Origin: Barnesiella sp. WM24
Lineage (GTDB): Bacteria > Bacteroidota > Bacteroidia > Bacteroidales > Muribaculaceae
DNA: 64,000 nucleotides
Direction of reading: 5' to 3'
NCBI RefSeq assembly: GCF_004570975.1
Contig: NZ_SPPC01000001.1
Coordinates: 186,001-250,000 of the forward strand
Below, piece after piece: positions 52,997 through 63,678 of this stretch (position 1 is its first letter; every line of letters starts with the position of its first letter). A program made the translations under genes and the position numbers. The notes beneath the pieces are model-generated. The model was not told the origin of the DNA. It searched no databases and saw only the letters and a program-made list of their open reading frames with translations.

Positions 52997-55900
52997 TTAT
53001 TGCTCAAGGTTGATGCTCAAGCCGAGACCGCGAAGCTCATGGAGCAACACGTTGAGTGACTCGGGGATACCTGCCTGCGGCATAGGCTCGCCCTTGACGA
53101 TTGCCTCGTAAGCCTTGCTGCGGCCGTTGACATCATCACTCTTGATGGTAAGAATCTCCTGGAGGATGTGGGATGCGCCGAATGCTTCGAGCGCCCAAAC
53201 TTCCATCTCTCCGAAACGCTGACCACCAAACTGAGCCTTACCACCGAGAGGTTGCTGAGTGATAAGCGAGTACGGACCGATTGAACGGGCATGCATCTTG
53301 TCCTCGACCATGTGACCGAGTTTAAGCATGTAGATGATACCTACGGTCGCCGGCTGGTCAAATCGCTCGCCTGTACCTCCATCATAGAGGTAAGTCTTTC
53401 CATATCGGGGAAGACCTGCCTTGTCAGTCCACTCGTTAAGGTCATCGAGGCTCGCTCCGTCGAAAATCGGAGTAGCAAACTTCTCGTCAAGAATAGCACC
53501 CGACCATCCGAGAACTGTCTCGAATATCTGACCAAGGTTCATACGAGAAGGCACACCAAGCGGGTTAAGACAGATGTCAACAGGAGTACCGTCGGCAAGG
53601 AAGGGCATGTCTTCCTGACGCACGATACGCGACACGATACCCTTGTTACCGTGACGGCCCGCCATCTTGTCACCTACGCTGATCTTACGCTTCTTTGCCA
53701 CATAGACCTTAGCCATCTGCATGATACCGGAGGGAAGCTCGTCACCGATTGAGATGTCAAACTTCTTACGGCGCAGCTCGGCATCGATTTCCTTAGACTT
53801 GCGCAAGTAATTTACAATAGTGGCGCGGATAAGCTCATTAGCATGGGCATCGGCGGTCCACTTAGACAGATTCACGGTGTCAAAGTCGATATCCTTCAAC
53901 GCTCCGGGGGTAAACTTGGCACCCTTGGCGATAATGTCGGCCCCGAGGAAGTCTTTCACGCCCTGTGAAGTCTTGCCCTCGGTAAGCACCATGAGCTTGT
54001 TGATAAGAATATCCTTCAGCTCGCCCTGCTTAACCTCATACTCCTCGTCAAGCTTGGGAAGCTGAGCATTGGCACTCTTTGTCTTCTTCTTTTTAGCTGC
54101 ACGGGAGAAGAGGTTGGTACCGATTACCACACCCTTCAGTGACGGGGTAGCCTTCAATGAAGCATCCTTTACATCACCGGCCTTGTCGCCGAAAATAGCG
54201 CGGAGAAGCTTCTCTTCGGGGGTGGGGTCTGACTCGCCCTTAGGCGTGATCTTACCTATCATGATGTCACCGGGAGCTACATGGGCACCGACGCGTATGA
54301 TACCGCGCTCGTCAAGATCCTTGGTAGCGTCTTCGCTGACATTAGGAATATCGCTTGTCAACTCTTCCATACCGCGCTTTGTCTCGCGCACTTCAAGAGA
54401 ATACTCGTCGACATGAACAGAGGTAAGTATATCCTCGCGCACGACGCGCTCATTAAGCACGATAGCATCCTCATAGTTGTAACCCTTCCAGGGCATGAAC
54501 GCAACTTTCAGGTTGCGACCAAGCGCAAGCTCGCCATTTTCGGTAGAGTAACCCTCGGTGAGAATCTGACCGAAAGTAACACGCTGACCCTTTTCACAAA
54601 TAGGACGAAGGTCGATAGTAGTGCTCTGGTTGGTCTTGCGGAACTTAGGTATGTGGTATTCTTTTACAGCATCCTCAAACGCTACAAATTCCTCGTCCTC
54701 GGTGCGGTCATAACGGATGCGGATAACCTTTGCATCGACAAACTCAATCACACCGTCACCCTCGGCAGTAATCTGCGTGCGTGAATCGCGGATAAGCTGT
54801 CCTTCCAGACCGGTACCTACGATAGGAGCCTCTGAACGAAGCAACGGCACTGCCTGGCGCATCATGTTAGATCCCATCAACGCACGGTTAGCGTCATCAT
54901 GCTCAAGGAACGGGATAAGTGACGCAGCGATAGAAGCGATCTGAGTCGGCGACACATCCATCAGGTTAACCTCACCCGGAGCCACAATCGGGAAGTCGGC
55001 GTCAAGACGCGCCTTCACGCGGTCACGCACAAAGCTTCCGTCGGGATTAAGGGGCGCGTTACCCTGGGCAATCACCTGACCCTCTTCAACCTCAGCGGTA
55101 AGATATACGATTTCATCGTTATTGATATTTACCTTGCCATCGTCAACCTTGCGGTAGGGAGTCTCGATAAATCCGAGATCATTGATTTTGGCATATACGC
55201 AGAGTGAAGAGATAAGACCGATGTTAGGACCTTCAGGAGTCTCAATCGGACAAAGACGTCCGTAATGGGTATAGTGAACGTCACGAACCTCGAAGCCGGC
55301 ACGCTCACGAGAAAGACCGCCGGGGCCAAGTGCCGACATACGGCGCTTGTGGGTCATTTCCGCAAGGGGGTTGGTCTGGTCCATGAACTGAGACAACGCA
55401 TTTGTACCAAAGAATGTATTGATAACCGACGAAATTGTCTTCGCGTTGATAAGGTCGATAGGAGTGAAGTCCTCGTTGTCACGGACGTTCATACGCTCAC
55501 GTATGGTACGTGACATACGGGCAAGACCCACGCCAAACTGATTGTAGAGCTGCTCGCCCACTGTACGCACACGACGGTTGCTCAAGTGGTCGATATCATC
55601 CACGTCAGTCTTCGAATTGATAAGCTCGATAAGATACTTGATAATGGCGATGATGTCTTCCTTGGTAAGGACCTTGACATCCATAGAAGTACCAAGATCA
55701 AGCTTCTTATTGATACGATAACGGCCCACCTCGCCAAGGTCGTAACGCTTTTCCGAGAAGAAAAGGTTGGTTATGACCTCGCGTGCCGACGCGTCATCCG
55801 GCGGCTCCGCGTTGCGCAGCTGCCTGTATATATATTGGATTGCCTCCTTCTCAGAGTTGGAGGTATCTTTTTGCAGAGTGTTGAAAATAATCGAGTAGTC

Positions 55901-56809
55901 GCTGGTATTTGCATCTTCCTTGTGAAGCAACACAGTCTGCGCGCCTGATTCGATAATCTCGTCGATGTGCTCTTCCTCAAGCACAGTCTCACGGTCGATT
56001 ACCACATTGTTACGCTCGATTGACACAACCTCGCCGGTATCTTCGTCTACGAAGTCCTCTACCCAGGTCTTCAGGACACGGGCTGCAAGTTTTCTGCCAA
56101 CAGCTTTCTTCAGGTTGGTCTTGTTGACCTTGATTTCCTCGGCAAGACCGAAAATCTCGATTATATCCTTGTCACTTTCCAAACCAATCGCACGGAGAAG
56201 CGTTGTAACAGGGAGCTTCTTCTTACGGTCGATATAGGCATACATGACGTTATTAATGTCAGTAGCAAATTCTATCCATGAGCCACGGAAAGGAATGATA
56301 CGTGCAGAGTACAGTTTCGTACCGTTGGCATGAGTGCTCTGACCGAAGAACACACCGGGTGAACGGTGAAGCTGAGACACCACGACACGCTCGGCACCAT
56401 TGATGACAAAAGTGCCTTGAGCAGTCATATAAGGAATCGGACCCAGGTATACATCCTGGATCTTCGGTTCGAAATCCTCATGATCGGGGTCGGTACAATA
56501 GAGCTTTAGTTTAGCTTTGAGGGGCACACTGTAGGTGAGTCCGCGCTCGAGACACTCCTCGATTGTGTAACGCGGCGGATCGATGTAATAATCCAAGAAC
56601 TCAAGTACATAGTTGTTGCGGGTGTCCACAATGGGGAAATTTTCCGCAAACACCTTGTAAAGGCCCTCATTATTTCTTTTTTCCGGAGGAGTGTCAAGCT
56701 GTAGGAAATCCTGGAATGACTTGAGCTGCACCTCGAGGAAGTCAGGGTAAGGAAGCGGATTCTTTACCGAGGCAAAATTTATACGGGGTTTAGAAGATGA
56801 AACTGACAT
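52997..56809 (-). CDS. rpoB: RNA polymerase subunit beta
   Basis: A 1270-residue second-largest subunit. The rifampicin-pocket region reads [33 protein letters not shown], split by standard positions (residues about 490-525; the serine and histidine contacts of the drug site are present in wild-type form). The C-terminal [19 protein letters not shown] and the earlier [13 protein letters not shown] are also conserved. It is preceded by a perfect terminator-like hairpin after rplL, so its level may be set by read-through. Confidence 0.99.
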   Translation of the reverse strand: MSVSSSKPRINFASVKNPLPYPDFLEVQLKSFQDFLQLDTPPEKRNNEGLYKVFAENFPIVDTRNNYVLEFLDYYIDPPRYTIEECLERGLTYSVPLKAKLKLYCTDPDHEDFEPKIQDVYLGPIPYMTAQGTFVINGAERVVVSQLHRSPGVFFGQSTHANGTKLYSARIIPFRGSWIEFATDINNVMYAYIDRKKKLPVTTLLRAIGLESDKDIIEIFGLAEEIKVNKTNLKKAVGRKLAARVLKTWVEDFVDEDTGEVVSIERNNVVIDRETVLEEEHIDEIIESGAQTVLLHKEDANTSDYSIIFNTLQKDTSNSEKEAIQYIYRQLRNAEPPDDASAREVITNLFFSEKRYDLGEVGRYRINKKLDLGTSMDVKVLTKEDIIAIIKYLIELINSKTDVDDIDHLSNRRVRTVGEQLYNQFGVGLARMSRTIRERMNVRDNEDFTPIDLINAKTISSVINTFFGTNALSQFMDQTNPLAEMTHKRRMSALGPGGLSRERAGFEVRDVHYTHYGRLCPIETPEGPNIGLISSLCVYAKINDLGFIETPYRKVDDGKVNINNDEIVYLTAEVEEGQVIAQGNAPLNPDGSFVRDRVKARLDADFPIVAPGEVNLMDVSPTQIASIAASLIPFLEHDDANRALMGSNMMRQAVPLLRSEAPIVGTGLEGQLIRDSRTQITAEGDGVIEFVDAKVIRIRYDRTEDEEFVAFEDAVKEYHIPKFRKTNQSTTIDLRPICEKGQRVTFGQILTEGYSTENGELALGRNLKVAFMPWKGYNYEDAIVLNERVVREDILTSVHVDEYSLEVRETKRGMEELTSDIPNVSEDATKDLDERGIIRVGAHVAPGDIMIGKITPKGESDPTPEEKLLRAIFGDKAGDVKDASLKATPSLKGVVIGTNLFSRAAKKKKTKSANAQLPKLDEEYEVKQGELKDILINKLMVLTEGKTSQGVKDFLGADIIAKGAKFTPGALKDIDFDTVNLSKWTADAHANELIRATIVNYLRKSKEIDAELRRKKFDISIGDELPSGIMQMAKVYVAKKRKISVGDKMAGRHGNKGIVSRIVRQEDMPFLADGTPVDICLNPLGVPSRMNLGQIFETVLGWSGAILDEKFATPIFDGASLDDLNEWTDKAGLPRYGKTYLYDGGTGERFDQPATVGIIYMLKLGHMVEDKMHARSIGPYSLITQQPLGGKAQFGGQRFGEMEVWALEAFGASHILQEILTIKSDDVNGRSKAYEAIVKGEPMPQAGIPESLNVLLHELRGLGLSINLEQ

Positions 56810-56854
56810 TAAAAAAAATGTTAAGGGGAACTCAACTTAAATTATAGCACAAAA

Positions 56855-56890
56855 AGGTTAAGAATCATCACAAAAAATGATTCTTAACCT
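56855..56890 (-). terminator. Attenuator-like hairpin between rplL and rpoB
   Basis: AGGTTAAGAATCAT (56855-56868) and ATGATTCTTAACCT (56877-56890), a perfect 14-bp stem with an 8-base loop; on the minus strand it is followed by TTTTTGTGC. Position and form match partial terminators that reduce rpoBC relative to ribosomal protein genes. Confidence 0.85.
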
Positions 56891-56913
56891 AATTACCTGG
56901 TTAACAGGCAATA

Positions 56914-57288
56914 TTATTTAAGTTCAACTTCAGCGCCAGCTTCTTCCAACTGCTTCTTGAGGCCTTCAGCATCAGCCTTGGCAAGACCTTCCTTAACTAC
57001 GCCGGGAGCACCGTCAACGAGTTCCTTAGCTTCCTTCAAGCCAAGACCGGTAAGTTCCTTAACGAGCTTAACGACTGCAAGCTTGCTTGCGCCAGCTGAC
57101 TTGAGGATAACGTCAAATGAAGTCTTCTCTTCAGCTGCGGGTGCACCTGCTGCGGGACCTGCTGCTACAGCAACAGCTGCTGCTGCGGGCTCGATGCCAT
57201 ACTCATCTTTAAGGATCTGAGCAAGTTCGTTTACTTCTTTTACTGAGAGGTTAACTAATTGTTCTGCAAAAGCTTTTAAATCTGCCAT
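56914..57288 (-). CDS. rplL: 50S ribosomal protein L7/L12
   Basis: A 124-residue stalk protein. The N-terminal helical dimer part ([21 protein letters not shown]) is linked by an Ala/Gly/Pro hinge to the C-terminal factor-binding domain ([36 protein letters not shown]). It recruits translation GTPases. It follows rplJ by 41 bases; the hairpin at 56855-56890 follows its stop after 23 bases. Confidence 0.98.
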   Translation of the reverse strand: MADLKAFAEQLVNLSVKEVNELAQILKDEYGIEPAAAAVAVAAGPAAGAPAAEEKTSFDVILKSAGASKLAVVKLVKELTGLGLKEAKELVDGAPGVVKEGLAKADAEGLKKQLEEAGAEVELK

Positions 57289-57329
57289 TTTTGTATGATT
57301 TAATTGAGTTATTTTTCTTAAATGATTGA

Positions 57330-57854
57330 TTATTTATTGGAGAGTGTCTCAAGGATACCGTGAAGCTTGGTACCGCCCGAAGTAAGGGCAGAAACCACGT
57401 TCTTGGCGGGTGACTGTAGAAGAGCCACAACGTCAGCGATAAGCTCGTTCTTGCTCTTGATGCTTGCAAGGGTGTCAAGCTGGTCAGCGCCTACATAAAC
57501 AGTCTCTTCCACAAATGCAGCCTTCAGGCGGGGAAGCTGAGCTTCCTTATCCTTTTTAAGCACATCCTTGATGAGCTTTGCAGGAGCGTTACCTACATGT
57601 GAGAACATCACAGAGGTTGCACCCTTCAGGCAGGGATAAAGCTCTGAATAGTCATAGTCAAGTGACTCGAGAGCCTTGTGGAGAAGTGTATTCTTTACAA
57701 CAAGAAGCTTAATGTCAGCCTTGCTGCAGGCACGGCGGAGGTCGCTTGTCTTCTCTGCGTCAAGACCTGCGGTCTCAACAAGATAGAAGCAGGGATATTC
57801 CTTAACGGTTTCCGCTATTTTCTCTATAATAATACCTTTATCTTCCTTTTTCAT
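57330..57854 (-). CDS. rplJ: 50S ribosomal protein L10
   Basis: A 174-residue base of the ribosomal stalk. [22 protein letters not shown] at the start and [13 protein letters not shown] in the rRNA-binding part are typical; the C-terminal helix binds L7/L12 dimers. In many bacteria L10 represses its own mRNA through the leader; the rplA-rplJ gap here is only 19 bases, so any such site must lie inside rplA or be absent. Confidence 0.97.
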   Translation of the reverse strand: MKKEDKGIIIEKIAETVKEYPCFYLVETAGLDAEKTSDLRRACSKADIKLLVVKNTLLHKALESLDYDYSELYPCLKGATSVMFSHVGNAPAKLIKDVLKKDKEAQLPRLKAAFVEETVYVGADQLDTLASIKSKNELIADVVALLQSPAKNVVSALTSGGTKLHGILETLSNK

Positions 57855-57873
57855 TTTACTTAGTCATTTAGGG

Positions 57874-58569
57874 TTAAGCATCGATTGACTTTGAGTCAAC
57901 CTTGATACCGGGACTCATTGTGCTCGAAAGATAAATACTCTTAATATAGGTACCCTTTGCAGTAGCAGGCTTGAGCTTAATCAACGTGTTGATGAACTCA
58001 CGTGCATTGTCACGCATCTGCTCGGGTGTAAATGACACCTTGCCGATTGAAGAGTGAACAATACCGTTCTTGTCAACCTTGAAGTCAATCTTACCCTTCT
58101 TTACCTCCTCAACCGCCTTAGCGACATCGTTGGTAACAGTTCCGCTCTTGGGGTTAGGCATGAGGCCGCGGGGTCCGAGGACACGTCCGAGGGCTCCAAT
58201 CTTACCCATGATAGCGGGCTGGGTGATGATTACATCAACGTCAGTCCATCCACCTTTGATTTTCTCAATATATTCATCAAGTCCTACGTAATCGGCACCT
58301 GCAGCCTTGGCAGCGCTCTCGGCGTCGGGGTTGCAAAGAACCAATACGGTAGTCTGCTTGCCTGTTCCATGAGGCAGAGTAACGACACCGCGTACCATTT
58401 GATTAGCCTTACGGGGATCAACGCCAAGACGTACATCGATATCAAGCGAAGCGTCAAATTTGGTATAGGTTACTTCCTTTACCTTCTCTGTAGCCTCAGC
58501 CAAAGAGTAAGCCTTCCCAGCTTCAATCTTCTGTAAAGCCAACTTTTGATTTTTAGTAAGTTTACCCAT
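57874..58569 (-). CDS. rplA: 50S ribosomal protein L1
   Basis: A 231-residue protein of the mobile L1 stalk at the tRNA exit site. [21 protein letters not shown] and the conserved core [17 protein letters not shown] are diagnostic, ending in a conserved [16 protein letters not shown] segment. It follows rplK by 15 bases. In other bacteria L1 can repress the rplKA pair by binding its mRNA. Confidence 0.98.
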   Translation of the reverse strand: MGKLTKNQKLALQKIEAGKAYSLAEATEKVKEVTYTKFDASLDIDVRLGVDPRKANQMVRGVVTLPHGTGKQTTVLVLCNPDAESAAKAAGADYVGLDEYIEKIKGGWTDVDVIITQPAIMGKIGALGRVLGPRGLMPNPKSGTVTNDVAKAVEEVKKGKIDFKVDKNGIVHSSIGKVSFTPEQMRDNAREFINTLIKLKPATAKGTYIKSIYLSSTMSPGIKVDSKSIDA

Positions 58570-58584
58570 GTCAATTGAAGTTTA

Positions 58585-59028
58585 TTAGTTATTTTCAGGG
58601 AATGCCCCCTTTACGGTGATACCCATGCTTCTGGCTGTACCGGCAACCATGCGCATTGCCGACTCAACATTAAAACAGTTCAAATCGGGCATTTTGTCCT
58701 CAGCAATCGCCTTCACCTGCTCCCAAGTGATTTCTGCCACCTTCTTACGATTAGGCTCTGCAGAACCGCTTTTGAGCTTAGCCACCTCAAGAAGCTGAAT
58801 AGCTACCGGAGGAGTCTTTACAATGAAGTCAAAGCTCTTGTCGGTAAAGTAAGTGATTACTACCGGAAGCACTTTGCCTGCCTTGTCCTGGGTGCGGGCG
58901 TTGAATTGCTTGCAAAACTCCATGATGTTGATGCCCTTAGAACCCAGAGCGGGACCTACTGGCGGCGATGGATTTGCTGCTCCACCTTTAATCTGCAATT
59001 TGATCTGTCCAGCAATTTCTTTAGCCAT
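58585..59028 (-). CDS. rplK: 50S ribosomal protein L11
   Basis: A 147-residue protein of the GTPase-associated centre. Diagnostic parts: [21 protein letters not shown] and [17 protein letters not shown] at the N-terminus (thiopeptide contact), and the C-terminal rRNA-binding [10 protein letters not shown]. It follows nusG by 62 bases and starts the ribosomal part of the operon. Confidence 0.98.
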   Translation of the reverse strand: MAKEIAGQIKLQIKGGAANPSPPVGPALGSKGINIMEFCKQFNARTQDKAGKVLPVVITYFTDKSFDFIVKTPPVAIQLLEVAKLKSGSAEPNRKKVAEITWEQVKAIAEDKMPDLNCFNVESAMRMVAGTARSMGITVKGAFPENN

Positions 59029-59090
59029 TTTTTAATACAAATTTTGTTGGGTTAAACGTGCGGATAACCGGTTTACATAACTCGTAACCG

Positions 59091-59651
59091 TTATTTAGCC
59101 AATTCCCGCTCTACTTGCGAAGCCTCCAATTCAAGAGGTGTGCTACGACCGAAGATTTTCACTTCAACTTTCAGCTTGCGCTTCTCCGGGTCAAGATCTA
59201 CAATCTCGCCGTTGAAACCGCTGAACGGTCCAAATGTCACCTTCACATGCTCGCCGACAAGGAAGTCGCCAAAGCCGTCATCGTTAGCATCGTTAATCTC
59301 ATCAGCAGCACCTAACATGCGCATAACCTCGCTCTGGCGGAGAGGTTCCGGAGCAGAGCCCTTACCCCTTCCTCCGAGGAAGTCAATCACGTTGGTGGTG
59401 TTGCGAAGTTCATGCATAACCTCGCCCTGAAGATCAGCCTCTATAAACACATAGCCGGAATAAAGGTTGCGTTCTTTTACAACCCTCTTCCCGTTACGCG
59501 TTGTAACCACTTTCTCTGTAGGAATCAAGACTTGAAACACGTAGTTGCCTAAGTCTGTGTTCTTGATTGCAGCATCAAGAAGTTCCTTAACCTTAGCTTC
59601 TTTTCCTGATATGGCGCGAAGCACATACCATTCTTTCTTTCTTTCAGCCAT
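59091..59651 (-). CDS. nusG: Transcription factor NusG
   Basis: A 186-residue elongation factor. The NGN domain starts EWYVLRAISGKEAKVKELL and includes LIPTEKVV and YSGYVFIEADL; the KOW domain is at the end (VGEHVKVTFGPFSGFNGEIVDLD). It binds RNA polymerase and links it to Rho and ribosomes. There is a small acidic segment (ADEINDANDDGFGDF) between the domains, as in other Bacteroidetes. Directly downstream of secE (19 bases). Confidence 0.97.
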   Translation of the reverse strand: MAERKKEWYVLRAISGKEAKVKELLDAAIKNTDLGNYVFQVLIPTEKVVTTRNGKRVVKERNLYSGYVFIEADLQGEVMHELRNTTNVIDFLGGRGKGSAPEPLRQSEVMRMLGAADEINDANDDGFGDFLVGEHVKVTFGPFSGFNGEIVDLDPEKRKLKVEVKIFGRSTPLELEASQVERELAK

Positions 59652-59670
59652 TGCGACTACGTTTTAAATC

Positions 59671-59865
59671 TTAAAGACCGTAAATAAAATGCATGAAGTG
59701 GTCGATTATCTGATCAAATACAAGTATTATAAGCGCTATAATTATGGAAGCAATAAGCACTATACAGCTACTCTTGATCAGCTGGGTCTTGGTAGGCCAA
59801 GAAGTCTTATATCGAAGCTCGGTATAAGACTCCTGTATATCCGTAAGCAATTTTAATTTCTTCAT
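59671..59865 (-). CDS. secE: Preprotein translocase subunit SecE
   Basis: A 64-residue single-span SecE. The cytoplasmic amphipathic helix is QESYTELRYKTSWPTKTQLI (with the conserved W-P), and the membrane helix SCIVLIASIIIALIILVF follows. It clamps SecY in the translocon. It sits between tRNA-Trp and nusG, the classical arrangement. Confidence 0.96.
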   Translation of the reverse strand: MKKLKLLTDIQESYTELRYKTSWPTKTQLIKSSCIVLIASIIIALIILVFDQIIDHFMHFIYGL

Positions 59866-59876
59866 TTCTTATACTT

Positions 59877-59952
59877 TGGCACGGGACGAGAGACTCGAAC
59901 TCCCGACACCCGGTTTTGGAGACCGGTGCTCTACCAACTGAGCTAGTCCCGT
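59877..59952 (-). tRNA. tRNA-Trp (anticodon CCA)
   Basis: A 76-nt tRNA on the minus strand including encoded CCA. Acceptor ACGGGAC pairs with GTCCCGT, D-arm TAGCTCAGTTGGTAGAGCA, anticodon loop TCTCCAAAA with CCA, T-arm GGAGTTCGAGTCTC, discriminator G. It lies between tuf and secE. Confidence 0.97.
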
Positions 59953-59956
59953 ATAT

Positions 59957-59980
59957 CGGGGAGTGTCAGAGACACCCCCG
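59957..59980 (-). promoter_or_regulatory. Hairpin between tuf and tRNA-Trp
   Basis: CGGGGAGTGTC (59957-59967) pairs with GACACCCCCG (59971-59980) with one bulge and loop AGA. It has no T tract and lies between tuf and the tRNA, so RNA processing or a protective 3' end is more likely than termination. Confidence 0.5.
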
Positions 59981-59990
59981 AGTTTATTTA

Positions 59991-61175
59991 TTAGTCAAGG
60001 ATTTCAGTAATCTGACCAGAACCTACGGTGCGACCACCTTCACGGATAGCGAAACGGAGACCGAGGTCACAAGCTACAGGGTTGATGAGCTCAACGTTGA
60101 TAGCAACGTGGTCACCGGGCATTACCATCTCCACTCCGTCGGGGAGAGTAATCTCACCGGTCACGTCAAGTGTACGGATGTAGAACTGGGGACGGTAGTG
60201 GTTGTGGAACGGAGTGTGACGACCACCTTCTTCCTTCTTCAGGATATAAACCTGAGCCTTGAACTTGCTGTGAGGCTTAACAACTCCCGGGTGACAGATT
60301 ACCATACCACGCTTGATATCCTTCTTGTCGATACCACGGAGAAGAAGACCTACGTTGTCACCGGCTTCACCCTGATCGAGGAGCTTGCGGAACATCTCAA
60401 CACCGGTAACAACCGACTTGAGGTCAGCACCAAGACCCATGATCTGAACTTCGTCACCTACCTTAACGATACCAGTTTCGATACGACCTGTAGCAACAGT
60501 ACCACGACCGGTGATTGAGAACACGTCCTCAACAGGCATCAAGAAAGGCTTGTCAATATCGCGGGGAGGCAGAGGAATCCACTCGTCAACGGCAGCCATA
60601 AGCTCCATTACCTTCTCTACCCACTGAGGCTCGCCGTTAAGCGCACCAAGAGCAGAACCACGGATGATAGGAGTGTTGTCGCCATCATACTCGTAAGAAG
60701 AAAGAAGGTCACGCATTTCCATCTCAACAAGGTCAAACATTTCTTCGTCGTCAACCATGTCACACTTGTTCAGGAACACAACGATACGGGGAACGTTCAC
60801 CTGACGAGCGAGAAGGATGTGCTCGCGAGTCTGGGGCATAGGACCGTCAGTTGCAGCAACCACGATGATTGCACCGTCCATCTGAGCAGCACCGGTTACC
60901 ATGTTCTTCACATAGTCGGCGTGTCCCGGGCAGTCAACGTGAGCATAGTGACGATTTTCAGTCTCATACTCAACGTGAGCAGTGTTAATTGTGATACCAC
61001 GTTCCTTTTCCTCGGGAGCGTTGTCAATCTGGTCGAATGACTTAACTTCAGAAAGACCCTTTTCAGCGAGCACCTTAGTGATAGCTGCAGTCAGAGTGGT
61101 CTTACCGTGGTCAACGTGACCGATAGTACCGATGTTAACATGCGGTTTGGTTCTTTCGAATTTCTCTTTAGCCAT
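59991..61175 (-). CDS. tuf: Elongation factor Tu
   Basis: A 394-residue GTPase that brings aminoacyl-tRNA to the ribosome. G1 [10 protein letters not shown]3 [13 protein letters not shown]4 NKCDMVDD and G5 RGSALGAL are all present; domains 2 and 3 end [11 protein letters not shown]-like ([12 protein letters not shown]). It lies in the tRNA-Thr-Tyr-Gly-Thr-tuf-tRNA-Trp-secE run and is most likely transcribed from the promoters upstream of the tRNAs. Confidence 0.99.
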   Translation of the reverse strand: MAKEKFERTKPHVNIGTIGHVDHGKTTLTAAITKVLAEKGLSEVKSFDQIDNAPEEKERGITINTAHVEYETENRHYAHVDCPGHADYVKNMVTGAAQMDGAIIVVAATDGPMPQTREHILLARQVNVPRIVVFLNKCDMVDDEEMFDLVEMEMRDLLSSYEYDGDNTPIIRGSALGALNGEPQWVEKVMELMAAVDEWIPLPPRDIDKPFLMPVEDVFSITGRGTVATGRIETGIVKVGDEVQIMGLGADLKSVVTGVEMFRKLLDQGEAGDNVGLLLRGIDKKDIKRGMVICHPGVVKPHSKFKAQVYILKKEEGGRHTPFHNHYRPQFYIRTLDVTGEITLPDGVEMVMPGDHVAINVELINPVACDLGLRFAIREGGRTVGSGQITEILD

Positions 61176-61271
61176 AACTATTGTTATTTTATTGTGTTGT
61201 GATTAAAATTATCTTTTTCAACAAAGCGCCACGAAAGCGTATTCGCCCCCGAGGCATTCATTGCAAATCAG

Positions 61272-61343
<72 letters not shown>

Positions 61344-61357
61344 GTTGTTTTCCTTTG

Positions 61358-61430
61358 AGCGGAAGACGAGGCTCAAACTCGCGACCCTCAGCTTGGAAGG
61401 CTGATGCTCTATCAACTGAGCTACTTCCGC
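61358..61430 (-). tRNA. tRNA-Gly (anticodon TCC)
   Basis: A 73-nt tRNA. Acceptor GCGGAAG pairs with CTTCCGC, D-arm TAGCTCAGTTGATAGAGCA, anticodon loop CTTCCAA, T-arm GCGAGTTTGAGCCTCGT; CCA not encoded. Confidence 0.96.
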
Positions 61431-61436
61431 ATTATG

Positions 61437-61519
61437 TGGGCGAAGATGGATTCGAACCACCGAAGGCATAAGCCAGCAGATTTACAGTCTGCCCCATTTG
61501 GCCACTCTGGTATTCGCCC
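61437..61519 (-). tRNA. tRNA-Tyr (anticodon GTA)
   Basis: An 83-nt class II tRNA. Acceptor GGGCGAA pairs with TTCGCCC, anticodon loop CTGTAAA, long variable arm, T-arm GGTGGTTCGAATCCATC, discriminator A. Confidence 0.96.
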
Positions 61520-61529
61520 GATACCTTTG

Positions 61530-61603
61530 AGCCTCTTGTCGGATTCGAACCAACGACCCCGAGATTACAAATCACGTGCTCTGGCCAACTGAGCTAAAGA
61601 GGC
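61530..61603 (-). tRNA. tRNA-Thr (anticodon TGT)
   Basis: A 74-nt tRNA, first gene of the tRNA-tuf operon. Acceptor GCCTCTT pairs with AAGAGGC, D-arm TAGCTCAGTTGGCCAGAGCA, anticodon loop TTTGTAA, T-arm GTTGGTTCGAATCCGAC. Confidence 0.96.
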
Positions 61604-61652
61604 ATTTTGAGTATCTTGTCGCTTAACCGCCGTTATGACTGTCAAGCGGGTG

Positions 61653-61684
61653 CAAAGTTACGCATCAATTTTATTCTATCCAAA
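61653..61684 (-). promoter_or_regulatory. Main promoter of the tRNA-tuf-rpoBC operon
   Basis: Minus strand TTTG (61681-61684) and TAACTTTG (61653-61660), 20 bases apart, about 50 bases before tRNA-Thr(TGT). Confidence 0.75.
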
Positions 61685-61788
61685 TTTTTAACGATAAATT
61701 TTCATCCGTTTTAGCATTTTAAACGCCAAATGGCTTTTATTCTTCTCATTAAGTCAATTCAGACAACAAAGCCTCTGCTTTGCGAGTG

Positions 61789-61796
61789 CAAAGTTA
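61789..61796 (-). promoter_or_regulatory. Second upstream -7 element of the tRNA-tuf operon
   Basis: A further TAACTTTG on the minus strand, within the shared string GTAACTTTGCAC that also surrounds the main -7 element. The -33 partner is weak (CTTG, 21 bases away). Confidence 0.5.
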
Positions 61797-61840
61797 CACA
61801 TATTTTTCTATATTCAGCAAGCGAACTCGATATTTTTTTG

Positions 61841-61848
61841 TATGTTTG
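61841..61848 (+). promoter_or_regulatory. -7 element of the aminopeptidase P gene
   Basis: TATGTTTG matches TAnnTTTG, 33 bases before the ATG at 61882; no clear -33 partner. Confidence 0.5.
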
Positions 61849-61881
61849 CATTAATCAATCAAAATATATACATATTATATA

Positions 61882-63678
61882 ATGAAAACAGATATCAAAT
61901 CAAGACTGGAGGCTCTGCGTGCAGAGATGGATAAAGCCGGCGTAGACTTAGCCGTCATCCCCCACGCCGACCCTCATCAGAGTGAATACATGTCAAGCCA
62001 CTGGCATCTCCGCGGTTTTTTCAGCGGATTCACCGGCTCGGCGGGCACATTGGTGGTCGGCAAAGAGGAAGCATGCCTGTGGACCGACTCCCGCTACTTC
62101 CTCCAGGCAGCGCAGCAGCTTGAAGGGACCGGCATAAAATTAATGAAGGAAGGCATCCCCGGCACTCCGGAAATATCGGAATATATCATCAAAAGCCTGC
62201 CTGCCGGGGCGACCGTAGGCATTGACGGGATGCAATTCTCGATAAACGCCGAGAACAGCCTCCGCAAGGAGCTGAATGCCCATGACATAGAACTCGACAC
62301 AACATTCCGTCCGGCAGACGCCATCTGGACCGACCGCCCGGCTCTCCCGGCAAATAAGGCTTTTATCCATGAACTTAAATACTCAGGAGAAGCCACTGCC
62401 GACAAAATCTCAAAAATCCTTAACGCCATCAACCAAAAAGGAGCTGATTCAATACTTGTGTCGGCTCTTGACGAACTCGCATGGACTCTTAACCTGCGTG
62501 GAAGCGACGTAAAATACAATCCTGTCGTCACGGCTTTTCTATATCTTGGCAAAGAAAACTCCACATTGTTCATTGACGAAATCAAGCTCGACGACAAGAC
62601 AAACGCATATCTTACCGCCAACGGAATCTCCACCGCTCCATATGACGGCGTGGCTACATTCTTGAGCCGGCTGCCTGAGACAGAAAAGGTTCTCGTTGAC
62701 CCGGCATCTACATCAAGCGCAATGGCAAGCCCGCTCGGCAACCGCATGGTGACAGAGAAATCGCCTATCCCTCTGATGAAAGGCGTTAAAAACGAAGTGC
62801 AGATTGCCGGGATTCACGCGGCAATGAAGCGCGACGGAGTAGCTCTCGTCAGAGCGATGATGGACATCGAGCAGATGCTTTCAGAAGGAAAAACCTTGAC
62901 AGAGATGGAGGTGGGAAGAATCCTCACACGCCGACGCAGCGAACAGCCGCTCTATTTTGACGACAGCTTCGGCACAATCGCCGGTTATCGCGGTCACGGG
63001 GCTATCGTCCACTACGAGGCTACGCCTGAAAGCGATTCCACGATAGAACCCGACGGACTCCTGCTCATAGACTCGGGAGCGCAGTATCTTGACGGCACCA
63101 CCGACATTACGCGCACGATAGCGCTCGGATCGCCCACAGAAGATGAGCGCCACGACTTCACCCTTGTGATGAAAGGTCACATAGCCCTTGGCTCCGCAAT
63201 ATTCCCCGAAGGAACGCGCGGATCGCAGCTCGACGCGCTCGCCCGCCACTTCCTGTGGAACGAAGGCAAAAGCTATCTTCACGGGACAGGTCATGGAGTA
63301 GGACACTTCCTTAACGTACACGAAGGTCCTCAGAACATTCGCCTTAACGAGAATCCTGCCACCCTTGTGCCGGGAATGCTCACGTCCAACGAACCGGGAC
63401 TTTATATCACTGACAAATATGGTATCCGTTGTGAAAACCTCATCTTGACCGTCCCCGCGTTTACCACAGAGTTTGGCAACTTCTACAAATTCGAGACCGT
63501 CACCTTGTTCCCGTTTGACATCAAGCTCTTTGACGTAAACATCATGACGGAAGAGGAGATATGCTGGCTCAACGCTTACCACAAGCGAGTTTATGACACT
63601 CTTTCTCCCGAGCTAAACAAGCAGGAATGTGAGTGGCTTGAAAAAAAGACTATTCCTTTAACTAAAGACATTCAGTAA
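61882..63678 (+). CDS. Aminopeptidase P family (M24) Xaa-Pro peptidase
   Basis: A 598-residue three-domain M24 metallopeptidase. Two creatinase-like N-terminal domains (1-300; HADPHQSEYMSSHWHLR, SGFTGSAGTLVV and EACLWTDSRYFLQA are typical) precede the pita-bread catalytic domain. Metal ligands: Asp in LLIDSGAQYLDGTTDITRT (two Asp), His in GTGHGVGHFLNVHEGPQ, Glu in LTSNEPGLYI and GIRCENLIL. It removes the first residue from peptides with proline in second place. It overlaps the next gene by one base (TAATG). Confidence 0.95.
   Translation: MKTDIKSRLEALRAEMDKAGVDLAVIPHADPHQSEYMSSHWHLRGFFSGFTGSAGTLVVGKEEACLWTDSRYFLQAAQQLEGTGIKLMKEGIPGTPEISEYIIKSLPAGATVGIDGMQFSINAENSLRKELNAHDIELDTTFRPADAIWTDRPALPANKAFIHELKYSGEATADKISKILNAINQKGADSILVSALDELAWTLNLRGSDVKYNPVVTAFLYLGKENSTLFIDEIKLDDKTNAYLTANGISTAPYDGVATFLSRLPETEKVLVDPASTSSAMASPLGNRMVTEKSPIPLMKGVKNEVQIAGIHAAMKRDGVALVRAMMDIEQMLSEGKTLTEMEVGRILTRRRSEQPLYFDDSFGTIAGYRGHGAIVHYEATPESDSTIEPDGLLLIDSGAQYLDGTTDITRTIALGSPTEDERHDFTLVMKGHIALGSAIFPEGTRGSQLDALARHFLWNEGKSYLHGTGHGVGHFLNVHEGPQNIRLNENPATLVPGMLTSNEPGLYITDKYGIRCENLILTVPAFTTEFGNFYKFETVTLFPFDIKLFDVNIMTEEEICWLNAYHKRVYDTLSPELNKQECEWLEKKTIPLTKDIQ

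Noticed and set aside
59916-60518. A 200-codon plus-strand frame across tRNA-Trp and antisense to tuf
   Set aside because: It runs through a tRNA gene and the conserved tuf gene; the translation is low-complexity (Thr/Val-rich) as expected of an antisense shadow.
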